From positions 240,697 to 304,696 of the forward strand of contig JAFTZM010000033.1 of the NCBI GenBank assembly GCA_017464525.1: a stretch of 64,000 bases of DNA, read 5' to 3'. Below the pieces are notes generated by a model. It was given only the letters and a program-made list of their open reading frames with translations, had not been told where the DNA came from and ran no database searches. Source of the DNA: Clostridia bacterium (GTDB lineage Bacteria > Bacillota > Clostridia > Oscillospirales > QAKW01). Within the stretch, counting starts at the first letter, position 1. Each line of letters starts with the position of its first letter. Below, piece by piece: positions 27,117 to 35,840 of the stretch. A program made the position numbers and the translations under genes.

Positions 27117-27128
27117 ACATCATGCTCC

Positions 27129-27875
27129 TTAACGATGTTTTGAAATTTCCTGCATAATAACAGAGGCTGCTACGGAGGCATTCAGGCAGGAGATCTTTCC
27201 CTTCATGGGGATGCGAACGAAGAAATCACATTTTTCCCGCAGCAATCTGGAAATACCTGATTCCTCGCTGCCTACGATCAAGGCAACACCGCCGGCGTAA
27301 TCCTGCTCATAATACACGTTTTCACCGGCCATATCACATCCATAGACCCAGATATTTTTTTCCTTCAATTCATCTACGGTCTGGGCAAGATTTGCTACTC
27401 TTGCCACGGGAATATAATGAATTGCGCCTCCGCTGGCCTTTGCAACGGAGGGGGTCAAACCAACTGCTCTGCGCTTGGAGATGATCACCCCATGGGCGCC
27501 GAACGCATCGGCCGAGCGCAGGATCGCACCCAGATTATGGGGATCGGCGATCTCATCGGCAATAATGATAAAAGGGGCCTCTCCCCTCTCTTGGGCAACC
27601 TTTAAAATCTCTTCAACGGATGAATATTCTTTTTGGGCACAATATGCCACAACTCCCTGATGGTTCACATTAGGCGCTTTACGGTTGATCGCATTGGTAT
27701 CAGTATGAACAATGGGAATACCCTTGGTTTTACAAAGTGCAACGATCTTTTTATAATTATTATTTTTGGGGTCCCCTGCGAGATAAACCCGTTCGACCGC
27801 GGCATCGGAAAGCAGCAGCTCGGTCACATTATTTTTGCCAAAAACAAGCTCAGATTGAGTATTTTCGAATTCCAT
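27129..27875 (-). CDS. rlmB: 23S rRNA (guanosine-2'-O-)-methyltransferase, RlmB/TrmH family
   Basis: 248 residues. N-terminal substrate-binding domain with LVFGKNNVTELL, then the SPOUT knot with motif 1 IADEIADPHNLGAILRSADA, motif 2 ALIVGSEESGIS and motif 3 IPMKGKISCLNASVAASV. RlmB methylates G2251 of 23S rRNA; the TrmH family also holds other targets, so the exact base is inferred. Start 27875 has AGAGGTGA upstream; longer in-frame readings run through the terminator of the upstream gene. It lies between two pseudo-ATPase genes on the same strand. Confidence 0.9.
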   Translation of the reverse strand: MEFENTQSELVFGKNNVTELLLSDAAVERVYLAGDPKNNNYKKIVALCKTKGIPIVHTDTNAINRKAPNVNHQGVVAYCAQKEYSSVEEILKVAQERGEAPFIIIADEIADPHNLGAILRSADAFGAHGVIISKRRAVGLTPSVAKASGGAIHYIPVARVANLAQTVDELKEKNIWVYGCDMAGENVYYEQDYAGGVALIVGSEESGISRLLREKCDFFVRIPMKGKISCLNASVAASVIMQEISKHR

Positions 27876-27921
27876 TTTATCACCTCTTATAATTTTCCAT
27901 TTTCCATTATACAACAAAATA

Positions 27922-27960
27922 TAAAAAAATACCATCGAAACTATAAAATTTCGATGATAT
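27922..27960 (-). terminator. Terminator of the upstream pseudo-ATPase gene
   Basis: On the minus strand ATATCATCGAAA, loop, TTTCGATGGTAT followed by seven T, starting 10 bases after the stop at 27971. It separates the two pseudo-ATPase genes into different transcripts unless read-through occurs. Confidence 0.8.
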
Positions 27961-27970
27961 TTTCTTGAAT

Positions 27971-30181
27971 TTAATAAAAAAGGTCCAGCAAAAAGGCACC
28001 AACCGGTGGAAAAACAGCCAAAATAACTGCAGAAACCCAATTTCCTCCCATAAAAATCCAAGGAAGAACCACAAGCAAGAAGGTTACAAGCAGCAAAATC
28101 AGATCTGTTTTTTTAATTTTTCTATACTTGAGCCCAGACAACAATAAATAAATCGATAAAAGCAATACGGAAAATTCAAAAGCAAAGAGCGCCATATCGG
28201 AATGGATCAAAGATGCTATAAAGCCGACCGATCCGCAGAACAAGCCTAAAATCAGGCTTCTGCGATACTGATTACAGTTCCGGACAGATTCGATCAGATA
28301 ATAGCACGGGCAGATCATAATGGAATTAAAGAACAAAATAGGGATGATCATTTTTTCCATGGATACGCCTCTCATAAAAAGAGAAAGTGCGGTCAAAACC
28401 AAAAACACACCTGCCATGGCCAGAAAATTCAAGCATCGACGAATCCCGCAGAACATACATTTCACCCGATAGATCACCTGTTGCGGAGCAATCCCGGGCG
28501 ATAAAACCAGCATAGCCCGCTCCTTTTCAATCGGCGGAGCATCCTCCAAGGCAACCAAATTTTGCTTTTTTAAATGAGGCAATGTATAGCAGGCTTTTTC
28601 CGGAGGTGCAGTAACCACATCGTCCAGATCATAGAGCTTTGCAATGGATCTGCCGAAGGTTTCGGAAAAATCATTGATAAGGATTCCCTGCATTTTTGCC
28701 CGGCGGAGCTGGCCGATCATAGACAGTGTTTTTTCGGCAACAGAAACATCGAATATGATCAGAGCAGTCAAATTCATCCGCTGAGAAAAATAATCAAAAT
28801 CCAGTTTAGTGGGAATAAAGTTCATAGAGTCATTGGTCATGATATAAACCATTTTTCCATGAAGCTCCAATTCACGGATCTGATCTGTTATAGAATCATC
28901 CCAATTCTTCAGCAAAGGAAGCATCTTTTGCCAGTAACCGGCCGCCACCGCAACAGAATTTCCATTGCTGGAAAACACGCTAAACACGTTTCCGCTATGG
29001 TCCTTTTCTCGACGAAAAACGGGATACGCCTGATTTAACTGATCATAAGTTAGATCAAACTTTTTTAATGCATTTTGAGTGATTTCAGAAAAGTCCCCTT
29101 CCCCCATACACAATGAAAAATAGGACAGGCTACTTTTTTCGGAACCGTGAAAATCCACTGTATGGGAATATGTGAGGTTGTGTTCTACAAGCTCGCCGGC
29201 ATCAAAAAAGAGTTCCTTCTCCTTATTCATCCCGTCGAAAGCTTCGATATTCCGAATTAAAGCACCTTTTTTACATAGTTTGGATGCTGTTCTATAATAG
29301 GTCCACTCCATCAGGCAAGACACAGGATTCAGCATAATTACCGAAGTCATGACAGCCATCATCAGAAAAGCCTCAACATAATGATTGGAGAAGATAACAG
29401 AAAACAGTAATCCAATAGCGACCAAAATGATATAAATATACGATGCAATATGGCCGATATTATTCTGTTTATTATAGAAAAAGGAGCGCTGCTTCTTGGT
29501 TGCTCTGCCGCCGGTTTTTTCCACATAACAATCCGAATCCAATGCAGTTACGATAGCAAGCCCGGATCCGGAAGAAATAAAACTGCCTTTCCAAAGCATA
29601 TTTTTCTGATTTTCCGGCAAAACATTCTTCTCCGGAATAGGATCAGCATTTTTTTCAGAAGGGATCGTTGCGCCAAAAACAAATTTTTCATCTGCAAATA
29701 ACTGGTTTTCAGAGACGATACGGGCATCTGCATAAAGGATGGCACCTTGATCAAGGCACAAAAGATCCCCGATCACCAGTTCGTCATTGGATATGGAGAT
29801 CTTCTGGCCATTGCGGATCACCAAAACCTTTTGTTTATTGGCTGAAAGTCGGTTATAGTAAGTTTCACTATAGTGATAAAGAAGATAGCCCTCAGCAAGA
29901 TAGAGGAGCGTTGTGATGATCAAAGATGTAACGGTTAAATTCAAAAATGCCCATGAGTGATTGAGGCAGGAAAAAATAACCGAGATGGCATAACAGATCA
30001 CTACGATCACATCAACGTAATAAAATTTTGAGCGGTGCAGCCGAATAATTCCACGAACTGAACGAAGAATACGCTGGATGATTCCAGACCGTTCAGCAGA
30101 ATTCTCAGCAGAGCACCCGTTATCAAGATCACAATTCAATTGTTCCGCAACAGCAGTTGCTTCCATTTGATAATATCGCAT
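27971..30181 (-). CDS. Degenerate P2-type ATPase-like membrane protein (pseudo-ATPase)
   Basis: 736 residues laid out like MgtA/CtpE-type cation ATPases: two helices (about 54-102), an actuator region with VIRNGQKISISNDELVIGDLL (121-141) and a hydrophobic-to-polar continuation ILYADARIVSENQLFADE, two helices, catalytic region, then six C-terminal helices (about 583-735). Catalytic motifs are gone: TGES is FGATIPSEK (169-177), DKTGT after GALIRNIEAFD is FFDAGELVE (Asp327 kept, KTGT lost), KGAPE is AAGYWQK, the TGDxxxT hinge is INDFSETFG, and no GDGxND follows. The ion-site PEGL of helix 4 is NPVSC. The fold seems kept while pumping is unlikely. AAGGAGA site and strong promoter upstream. Function unknown. 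Confidence 0.78.
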   Translation of the reverse strand: MRYYQMEATAVAEQLNCDLDNGCSAENSAERSGIIQRILRSVRGIIRLHRSKFYYVDVIVVICYAISVIFSCLNHSWAFLNLTVTSLIITTLLYLAEGYLLYHYSETYYNRLSANKQKVLVIRNGQKISISNDELVIGDLLCLDQGAILYADARIVSENQLFADEKFVFGATIPSEKNADPIPEKNVLPENQKNMLWKGSFISSGSGLAIVTALDSDCYVEKTGGRATKKQRSFFYNKQNNIGHIASYIYIILVAIGLLFSVIFSNHYVEAFLMMAVMTSVIMLNPVSCLMEWTYYRTASKLCKKGALIRNIEAFDGMNKEKELFFDAGELVEHNLTYSHTVDFHGSEKSSLSYFSLCMGEGDFSEITQNALKKFDLTYDQLNQAYPVFRREKDHSGNVFSVFSSNGNSVAVAAGYWQKMLPLLKNWDDSITDQIRELELHGKMVYIMTNDSMNFIPTKLDFDYFSQRMNLTALIIFDVSVAEKTLSMIGQLRRAKMQGILINDFSETFGRSIAKLYDLDDVVTAPPEKACYTLPHLKKQNLVALEDAPPIEKERAMLVLSPGIAPQQVIYRVKCMFCGIRRCLNFLAMAGVFLVLTALSLFMRGVSMEKMIIPILFFNSIMICPCYYLIESVRNCNQYRRSLILGLFCGSVGFIASLIHSDMALFAFEFSVLLLSIYLLLSGLKYRKIKKTDLILLLVTFLLVVLPWIFMGGNWVSAVILAVFPPVGAFLLDLFY

Positions 30182-30212
30182 AAAATCTCCTTATTTCGAG
30201 ATGTTTGATTTT

Positions 30213-30241
30213 ATTATACAATATTCAGGCCAAAAAGTAAA
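30213..30241 (-). promoter_or_regulatory. SigmaA promoter of the upstream pseudo-ATPase gene
   Basis: TTTACT, 17 bases, TATAAT on the minus strand, 32 bases before the start codon. Confidence 0.65.
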
Positions 30242-30267
30242 TATAAAACCCCATATTTGGCATACTA
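30239..30267 (+). promoter_or_regulatory. Candidate sporulation promoter of the 54-residue gene
   Basis: CATACTA at 30261-30267 fits the sigmaG -10 (CATNHTA) and nearly the sigmaE -10; AAATA at 30239-30243 with a 17-base spacer gives a weak -35. It overlaps the divergent promoter of the pseudo-ATPase gene. Confidence 0.35.
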
Positions 30268-30295
30268 TTAACACTTCAGAGAAAGGGATGAAAAA

Positions 30296-30460
30296 ATGAA
30301 ACAAACCAAGACGATGATCTTTTCCATGGTGGCAGGAGCAGCTCTTGGAGCAACCGCCAGTATGCTGGCCATGAAAACGAAGCCTAAGAAATGCATGACC
30401 AAAACAGCAGGAAATGCCATAAAGGCTGTGGGAAATTTCGTGGAACACATGAATTTTTAA
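30296..30460 (+). CDS. 54-residue YtxH-like small protein
   Basis: A short plus-strand gene: MKQTKTMIFSMVAGAALGA, a Gly/Ala hydrophobic stretch of about 20 residues, then a basic tail KTKPKKCMTKT and the amphipathic AGNAIKAVGNFVEHM. The arrangement recalls small YtxH-type proteins of Bacillota. AGAAAGGGATG precedes the ATG, and a hairpin terminator begins 5 bases after the stop, so it is a complete monocistronic unit. A sporulation-type promoter lies upstream. Function unknown. Confidence 0.7.
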   Translation: MKQTKTMIFSMVAGAALGATASMLAMKTKPKKCMTKTAGNAIKAVGNFVEHMNF

Positions 30461-30464
30461 GGAA

Positions 30465-30495
30465 AAGAGGCAACGCATTTGCGTTGCCTCTTAAA
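30465..30495. terminator. Bidirectional terminator
   Basis: 13-bp perfect stem AAGAGGCAACGCA / TGCGTTGCCTCTT between the convergent 54-residue gene and the last gene of the importer locus. Confidence 0.8.
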
Positions 30496-30505
30496 TTTGA
30501 TTGGA

Positions 30506-31510
30506 TTAACCAACGATACCGGTACGTGCAATAGATTCTGTAAATTTCTTCTGCAGGAAAAGATAAGCAATCAGTAGAGGGGAAATATACAATACGATAC
30601 CGGCACGCAGAATGGGATAAAGGGAAATTGCATCCGCACCCTGATAAGCGCCGCCGTAACCGGTCATGTTGCTATGCATACCACTCAGTACGCTGGGTAA
30701 TGTATCCATATTCGGGATAAACATAGGAACGGTATAATAATCGTTCCAATACCAAACGATACAGAACAGGAACACCGTAACGAATGCGGGAGCGGCATTG
30801 GGAACCAGGATCCGCAGGAAGGTTTTCATAGCGCCACAGCCATCGATATAAGCTGCTTCTTCCAGCTCCTTGGGGAAGCCGCTGAAGAACTGGCGATACA
30901 CAAAAACGAACAATCCACTCTTGAGACCGGCCGAAAAGAGTGCAGGTAAAACAAAGCACCACAAGGAGTCGGTCAATTCCAGATAAGGTTCACTGATCCA
31001 ACCGAAAGCGTTCATTGCAGTTGCAATGTACAGCGGGTCAAACTGACGGAAATTGGTGTAAAGAGGAACCATGATGGTGGAAGGCGGAACGATAATGGTA
31101 AGTAGCACAAGGAAGAACAGGATATTCTTTCCACGGAATTTAAACCGGGCAAAGCCATAACCGGCCAAAGCACAGGAACAAACCTGCAGAATGGTGGGCC
31201 AGAAAGAAATATTGAAGGTGTTCTTCAGAGCTGTGGGGAAATCCAGTACCTGCCAAGCACTCTTGAAGTTATCCAGAGTAAAATGCTTAGGAATATAGAT
31301 GATGGTAGTATCATACATATCGTTCTGGGTACGGATCGCCTGAGAAATACTAAAGATCAGAGGATATAAAATGATATAGCTTAGACCGATCAAAATAAGA
31401 GCAATGGCAAGGCCGCCAACAAACTTGGCGAACAAATAGCCCCACATTCTTTTATCGGCACTTTTTCTGTTTTTACCAAACTGATGTTTGAATGCTTTAA
31501 AAAGTTGCAT
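30506..31510 (-). CDS. Sugar ABC permease, MalG-like (pair 2)
   Basis: 334 residues, six membrane helices. The coupling loop EAAYIDGCGAMKTFLRILVPNAAPAF matches the EAA motif of binding-protein-dependent permeases, and GYGFARFKFRGKN and the C-terminal FTESIARTGIVG fit the MalG side of the pair. Starts 1 base after the preceding permease gene. Last gene of the 12-kb locus. Substrate unknown; carbohydrate by family. Confidence 0.9.
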   Translation of the reverse strand: MQLFKAFKHQFGKNRKSADKRMWGYLFAKFVGGLAIALILIGLSYIILYPLIFSISQAIRTQNDMYDTTIIYIPKHFTLDNFKSAWQVLDFPTALKNTFNISFWPTILQVCSCALAGYGFARFKFRGKNILFFLVLLTIIVPPSTIMVPLYTNFRQFDPLYIATAMNAFGWISEPYLELTDSLWCFVLPALFSAGLKSGLFVFVYRQFFSGFPKELEEAAYIDGCGAMKTFLRILVPNAAPAFVTVFLFCIVWYWNDYYTVPMFIPNMDTLPSVLSGMHSNMTGYGGAYQGADAISLYPILRAGIVLYISPLLIAYLFLQKKFTESIARTGIVG

Positions 31511-31511
31511 A

Positions 31512-32909
31512 TTACTTTATACCTCCTTTCCGTTCTCCCAAAAGCTGGAAGATACCAAAGATAACAGCGATAATGATCAACACAACCAGGAAGAATGTCC
31601 AGGACGCCGCAGCAGCACCACCGAAGTTAAAGGTACTGTTGATCATCTTATTGATCTCCTTCATTACCGCATTATCGGTATCACCGAAGGTATCAACGAT
31701 GGTGTAAACAATATTAACGAGAATAATGGGCGTAACATTCGGGAAAGTGATCAACCAGAAAGTTTCCCACGCGGTTGCACCTTCCACATCGCTGGCCTCA
31801 TACAAAGAGGGAGAAATACCCTGCAAAGCAGCCAGGAACAGAAGGATCTGGATACCGGAATCCCAAACAACGTTGAAAATACGGTCTGCAACCAATGTCA
31901 TATATTCGGTCAGCTTGGCATTTAAGCCCAAGCTGGTCAGGAACTCCGTAGCATCAGCGACCTCAAACAAAACGCCGTTGCTGACTTCACCCTCCAAAAC
32001 AGCACTTGCATCGCTGGTGGAATTAAAGGTGGTCATAACAACACCGGTGGTTACAATAACCGGGAGGAAAAAGATACCACGAACCAAGCCGCGGCCGACA
32101 AACTTACGATTCAAAAGAACCGCAACAAACAAGCTGAAAATCAGAATAACCGGAACATTTACAGCAAGATCGGTCAAGGTTTTGGTCAATGCCTGAAGGA
32201 AGGATGCGCTGCCGGCAAGAAGCTCTTTATAGTTATCAATACCGGCCCATGTGCAGGCATAGCCTTCAAATACGGAAACCTTAGAGAAGGAGAACCGCAG
32301 AGACTGGAAGCAAGGAACTGCAAAGAAGAGCAGGAAGCCGATGAACCAGGGCAAAACGAACATAAATCCGGTAAATGCCTGCTTGGATTCATAGGAAATT
32401 GAACGCTTTCTCTTCTTTTTAGCTTTAGGTGCCGCGGCTACAGGAGCCTTAACACCAGCTTTTTTAGCCTCTTTTCGTGCCTCGATCTCTGCAAGACGGC
32501 GATCACGCTCCTGCTTTGCAGCACGATTCTTCTTAACAGCCTCAAGCTGCTCGGGAGTGAGCTGAGAAAGCTGCTCCACAATACGTGCCTTTTGCTCATC
32601 GCTAAGCTGCTTCTTTTGGATCTCCTCCTGGCGAAGGCGCTCAGCTTCCTCATCAGCTGCAAGCTGAGCTGCCTTAGCAGCTTCAGCTTTTGCAGCCTTA
32701 GCAGCACGCAGTGCTGCAATTTGCTCGGGAGTCATTTGAGCAAGACGCTCTTTAGCGATCTCCTGAGCACGCTTAGGATTTTGTTTAGCAAGGGTCGCGG
32801 CGATATCTTTGTTATCGCGGGTAACTGCCTCTTCTGCTTCAGCAGCAGTTTCAGTTGCTTCAACCTGAGCTTCCAAAGCTTCATTATTTAATTCGTTTTG
32901 CTTGCTCAT
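31512..32909 (-). CDS. Sugar ABC permease, MalF-like, with long charged N-terminal extension (pair 2)
   Basis: 465 residues. The last 290 are a normal MalF-type permease: FTGFMFVLPWFIGFLLFF, DLAVNVPVILIFSLFVAVLLNRKF, and the EAA loop LYEASDVEGATAWETFWLITFPNVTP. The first 170 or so are a highly charged Ala/Glu/Lys/Gln coiled-coil-like stretch, with two versions of a short repeat (LAQMTPEQIAALRAAKAAK and LSQLTPEQLEAVKKNRAAK) and a basic end KAKKKRKR before the membrane. Such an extension is not part of typical permeases and would lie in the cytoplasm. Its ATG overlaps the stop of the DUF5696 gene (ATGA). Confidence 0.9.
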   Translation of the reverse strand: MSKQNELNNEALEAQVEATETAAEAEEAVTRDNKDIAATLAKQNPKRAQEIAKERLAQMTPEQIAALRAAKAAKAEAAKAAQLAADEEAERLRQEEIQKKQLSDEQKARIVEQLSQLTPEQLEAVKKNRAAKQERDRRLAEIEARKEAKKAGVKAPVAAAPKAKKKRKRSISYESKQAFTGFMFVLPWFIGFLLFFAVPCFQSLRFSFSKVSVFEGYACTWAGIDNYKELLAGSASFLQALTKTLTDLAVNVPVILIFSLFVAVLLNRKFVGRGLVRGIFFLPVIVTTGVVMTTFNSTSDASAVLEGEVSNGVLFEVADATEFLTSLGLNAKLTEYMTLVADRIFNVVWDSGIQILLFLAALQGISPSLYEASDVEGATAWETFWLITFPNVTPIILVNIVYTIVDTFGDTDNAVMKEINKMINSTFNFGGAAAASWTFFLVVLIIIAVIFGIFQLLGERKGGIK

Positions 32910-35137
32910 GCGTTAGCACCTCCCACTACAGTGAAGTCCTTAGCGCCGATCTTTACACCGTTAACGGTGGTCTCAGCGTCGCCGTAATTGACATATACCT
33001 TAGCACCATTGCTGAAGGTCGTGATTTTAACATCCTCGGAAATGATCTGGTAATTATCGATCTGACTGCTGCCGACTGCATTATACAAGGGCTTTAACCG
33101 ATTGTAGCTTGCAATCATATCGTCATAATGATCATCCAGCTCGCAAGCATAAGAGGAAGTAAATTCGGTATCCTGGAAGGAAGTGGATTCATCATCCATC
33201 AGCAGATAATAAAGGCTCATACCAGTCTCAGCCATTTTTAAGATCAGGTCATCCTGCTCGGAATCCAGATTCATGGGTGTGGCCGCCAGATTTACATATC
33301 CGCGGAAAACAATATGATAGAAGGGAACTTCCTGCAAGGAAATATTATTGCGGCTGCCATACACGGGGGCTTCAACAATATTATCCACATAAGATGCGGC
33401 ATAGCCGTTACCGCCCTTCGTGCTTACAATACCACTCTCCCCTGCTTTTTCAGATGCAGCCTTATAAATGCTGGTCATGGATGCAGCAGATTCATCACGG
33501 GTAGATACATCTAGCAGATTGTATGCACAATACAATGTATCACCAATAGAATTGAAGGAGAAGCTCTTAACCTCCCACTCGGAAGCGTTGGCAATAAACT
33601 CCTCTGCATACCCCAGCATATGACCGGGATGGATCAGCTGATAGGCAATGGAGTTTTTATCCAAAGAGCCCGCAGCAGAAACTCTGGACTTAAAGATGGT
33701 AACCGGAGAAGAATCAAGACCATAAGCGGAATCACGGAACTTTTTGATCTCGGAAGTACCGCCATAGAAGGCCTGCATATCCACATCGAAGGACAAATAA
33801 TAATTTTCGATGCTATTTGCCTTATCGATCAGGCTCTGCAGGGCTTTCTTATTGCCCAGCTTTTTATTTGCGCTGAATTCAGTAGACATGGTAGTCTCCA
33901 AACCGCCGGGCGCCCAGCCGAGATAGTTGATATAAGCCTTATCAACATTATCAGCCTTCAGCCGATCGATCAACGCTTCAGCTTCTTTATAAGTAGTCAG
34001 ATCATCAACACCGGTGTAAGGAATACCAAGGAAGTGCATAGCCTTCTTAACGGCACCGTAAAGGGTGATATTAAGAGTGTTGGAAACAGACTCCTTCACA
34101 GCGTCCATGCCGGTGGTTTCAATCAGAAATTGCCGGTACTGTTTAGCCATGCCGATGTAGTTGGCATCAGCACCGTCCAGAAGGTACAATCTGGAAATAT
34201 AGTTTTCCGGAAGCTCATCGGTATAATAGGAGCCCTTACCACCGGTACCGGTGGAACTACGTCTGCTTTGGGTATCGCGAACGTTAATACAGGTAAACGC
34301 AGAGTTGTAGCTGTTTTTATAACGGCTAATATAAGCACGAAGTTCAGAAACAGCAGCACCGCTCTCAATCACATTGAGATAAGCCTCACCGTTCTTTACC
34401 ATACCGTATACAGGCAGACGAAGGGGCTCATTCCAGTTGGTAAAATAAGACTGGTCTGCTACCTCTGTGGGGTTAGGTGCATAGAAGTTTCCTTCACCTT
34501 CAGCGCCAAACTCATAGGAATTCAGAACACCACGGTTAAACTCCATCAGGGAGCCGCTACCATCAGGAACCAGGATATAACCCTGATCATTCAGCCCGGC
34601 AGCGCCAAAGCCATGGAATAACTGAACGTAAAGAACGCGGCTGCTACCCAACTCCTTGATCTTATCGATCAGCAGCTCAACCTCAAGATAATCACTCTTC
34701 AAGGAAAGCTTAACCGGAATAGTGAAGTTTGTGCTGGTGCCTTTAAAGAAGAAGGTCAGGATCCAATCTTTACCCTGGCGCTCAGTAATAACAGAGGCCT
34801 CATTGGATTCGATGGTAGGAGTACTGTAGCTTTCAGTAAGGTACTTAACGGTCATCTTACTGGTAAGTTCATCCCGGGTAGTACCCTGAGCGATCATATC
34901 GGTCTCCCAATCGGTGGGAGTGGTATACCAAGCGGTACCTGTTTTCTGATTAACGATAGCAAAGTCGCCGGAATTCTTATCGATATACAATGCCAATTTT
35001 GCATTTTCGTCGACCAGAGTATAATTGTGATCCTTTACAGCCAGAGTTGCCGGTGCAGCCGAGGCTTCAAAGCTTACCGTTGAGATGCAGGAAAGGAGCA
35101 ATACCAACGATAAAATAATACAGATTGTTTTTTTCAT
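32906..35137 (-). CDS. DUF5696-type secreted protein, glycosidase-like
   Basis: 743 residues with a signal peptide (hydrophobic 5-25, cut near ASA-AP). An N-terminal beta domain (YTLVDENAKLALYIDKNSGDFAIVNQ), long beta-rich part, then a likely TIM-barrel-type half (DVDMQAFYGGTSEIKKFRDS, HPGHMLGYAEEFI). It agrees with what I remember of the DUF5696 family, which accompanies sugar importers in Paenibacillus and clostridia; enzyme activity is not established here. The start at 35137 is favoured by GGGGAG about 9 bases upstream. Between YIP1 and permease genes in the same unit. Confidence 0.75.
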   Translation of the reverse strand: MKKTICIILSLVLLLSCISTVSFEASAAPATLAVKDHNYTLVDENAKLALYIDKNSGDFAIVNQKTGTAWYTTPTDWETDMIAQGTTRDELTSKMTVKYLTESYSTPTIESNEASVITERQGKDWILTFFFKGTSTNFTIPVKLSLKSDYLEVELLIDKIKELGSSRVLYVQLFHGFGAAGLNDQGYILVPDGSGSLMEFNRGVLNSYEFGAEGEGNFYAPNPTEVADQSYFTNWNEPLRLPVYGMVKNGEAYLNVIESGAAVSELRAYISRYKNSYNSAFTCINVRDTQSRRSSTGTGGKGSYYTDELPENYISRLYLLDGADANYIGMAKQYRQFLIETTGMDAVKESVSNTLNITLYGAVKKAMHFLGIPYTGVDDLTTYKEAEALIDRLKADNVDKAYINYLGWAPGGLETTMSTEFSANKKLGNKKALQSLIDKANSIENYYLSFDVDMQAFYGGTSEIKKFRDSAYGLDSSPVTIFKSRVSAAGSLDKNSIAYQLIHPGHMLGYAEEFIANASEWEVKSFSFNSIGDTLYCAYNLLDVSTRDESAASMTSIYKAASEKAGESGIVSTKGGNGYAASYVDNIVEAPVYGSRNNISLQEVPFYHIVFRGYVNLAATPMNLDSEQDDLILKMAETGMSLYYLLMDDESTSFQDTEFTSSYACELDDHYDDMIASYNRLKPLYNAVGSSQIDNYQIISEDVKITTFSNGAKVYVNYGDAETTVNGVKIGAKDFTVVGGANA

Positions 35138-35156
35138 TGTTATCATCTCCCCTTCC

Positions 35157-35840
35157 TTAAGATAAGAGCCTCATACGGCATTCGGTATAAAGTGTAAGAA
35201 TAAACACATACAACTGCTGCACCAAAACAATAAACAAGAAGATCAGGAAGAAGATAATTGCCATTGCAACCAGGGATGCAAGCAAATTCAGGAGAGTACC
35301 CCAAAACTTGTAGTTATGAATGGTCATCGCGCCATAGAACATCAGAACAACAAACCAGATATTACAGCAAACACCGACAATGGATACAAAGGTGAACTCA
35401 CTGCTAATCATAAATCTGGAAAGGAAGGTGCTCAAAAGGTTGAATGCGATCAGCGGAGTAAGGTTATAGCAGGTCATCACATAAATGTCTACCATACGGC
35501 CTTCACCGTTAAGCAAAGTACACAGTGCCCAGTTTGCAATAACAAAGAGCAGTACCATCAGACCGGATGTACACAGTACGACCAGGATATTAAAATCCTT
35601 GATCCGAAGGGTTGAATAAATAAATCCGGTTGCAACTTCCTGAATAATGGCAGAAACCGTAAAGGCAATCAGCAGCAGGCTGGCATAAATAACAGAACCG
35701 TTTTTCTTATACTTCAGGTCCTCCATTGTTTCTACAGGATGCGTAATCATCAGGAACGGATTCTTTCTGCCGGCAAGCATCTTATCGTAGAAAGCTTTAA
35801 GGAAAATATAGATATTACTCCACAGCTTCTGTATCGTCAT
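35157..35840 (-). CDS. YIP1-family membrane protein
   Basis: 227 residues, five or six membrane helices. The N-terminal FLMITHPVETMEDLKYKKNGSV and helices with CYNLTPLIAFNLLS fit the YIP1/DUF1282-like fold (Pfam Yip1). Start at 35840 has AAGGAGG just upstream and overlaps the preceding gene by 26 bases. Role in the sugar import locus is unknown; perhaps assembly or sensing. Confidence 0.8.
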   Translation of the reverse strand: MTIQKLWSNIYIFLKAFYDKMLAGRKNPFLMITHPVETMEDLKYKKNGSVIYASLLLIAFTVSAIIQEVATGFIYSTLRIKDFNILVVLCTSGLMVLLFVIANWALCTLLNGEGRMVDIYVMTCYNLTPLIAFNLLSTFLSRFMISSEFTFVSIVGVCCNIWFVVLMFYGAMTIHNYKFWGTLLNLLASLVAMAIIFFLIFLFIVLVQQLYVFILTLYTECRMRLLS

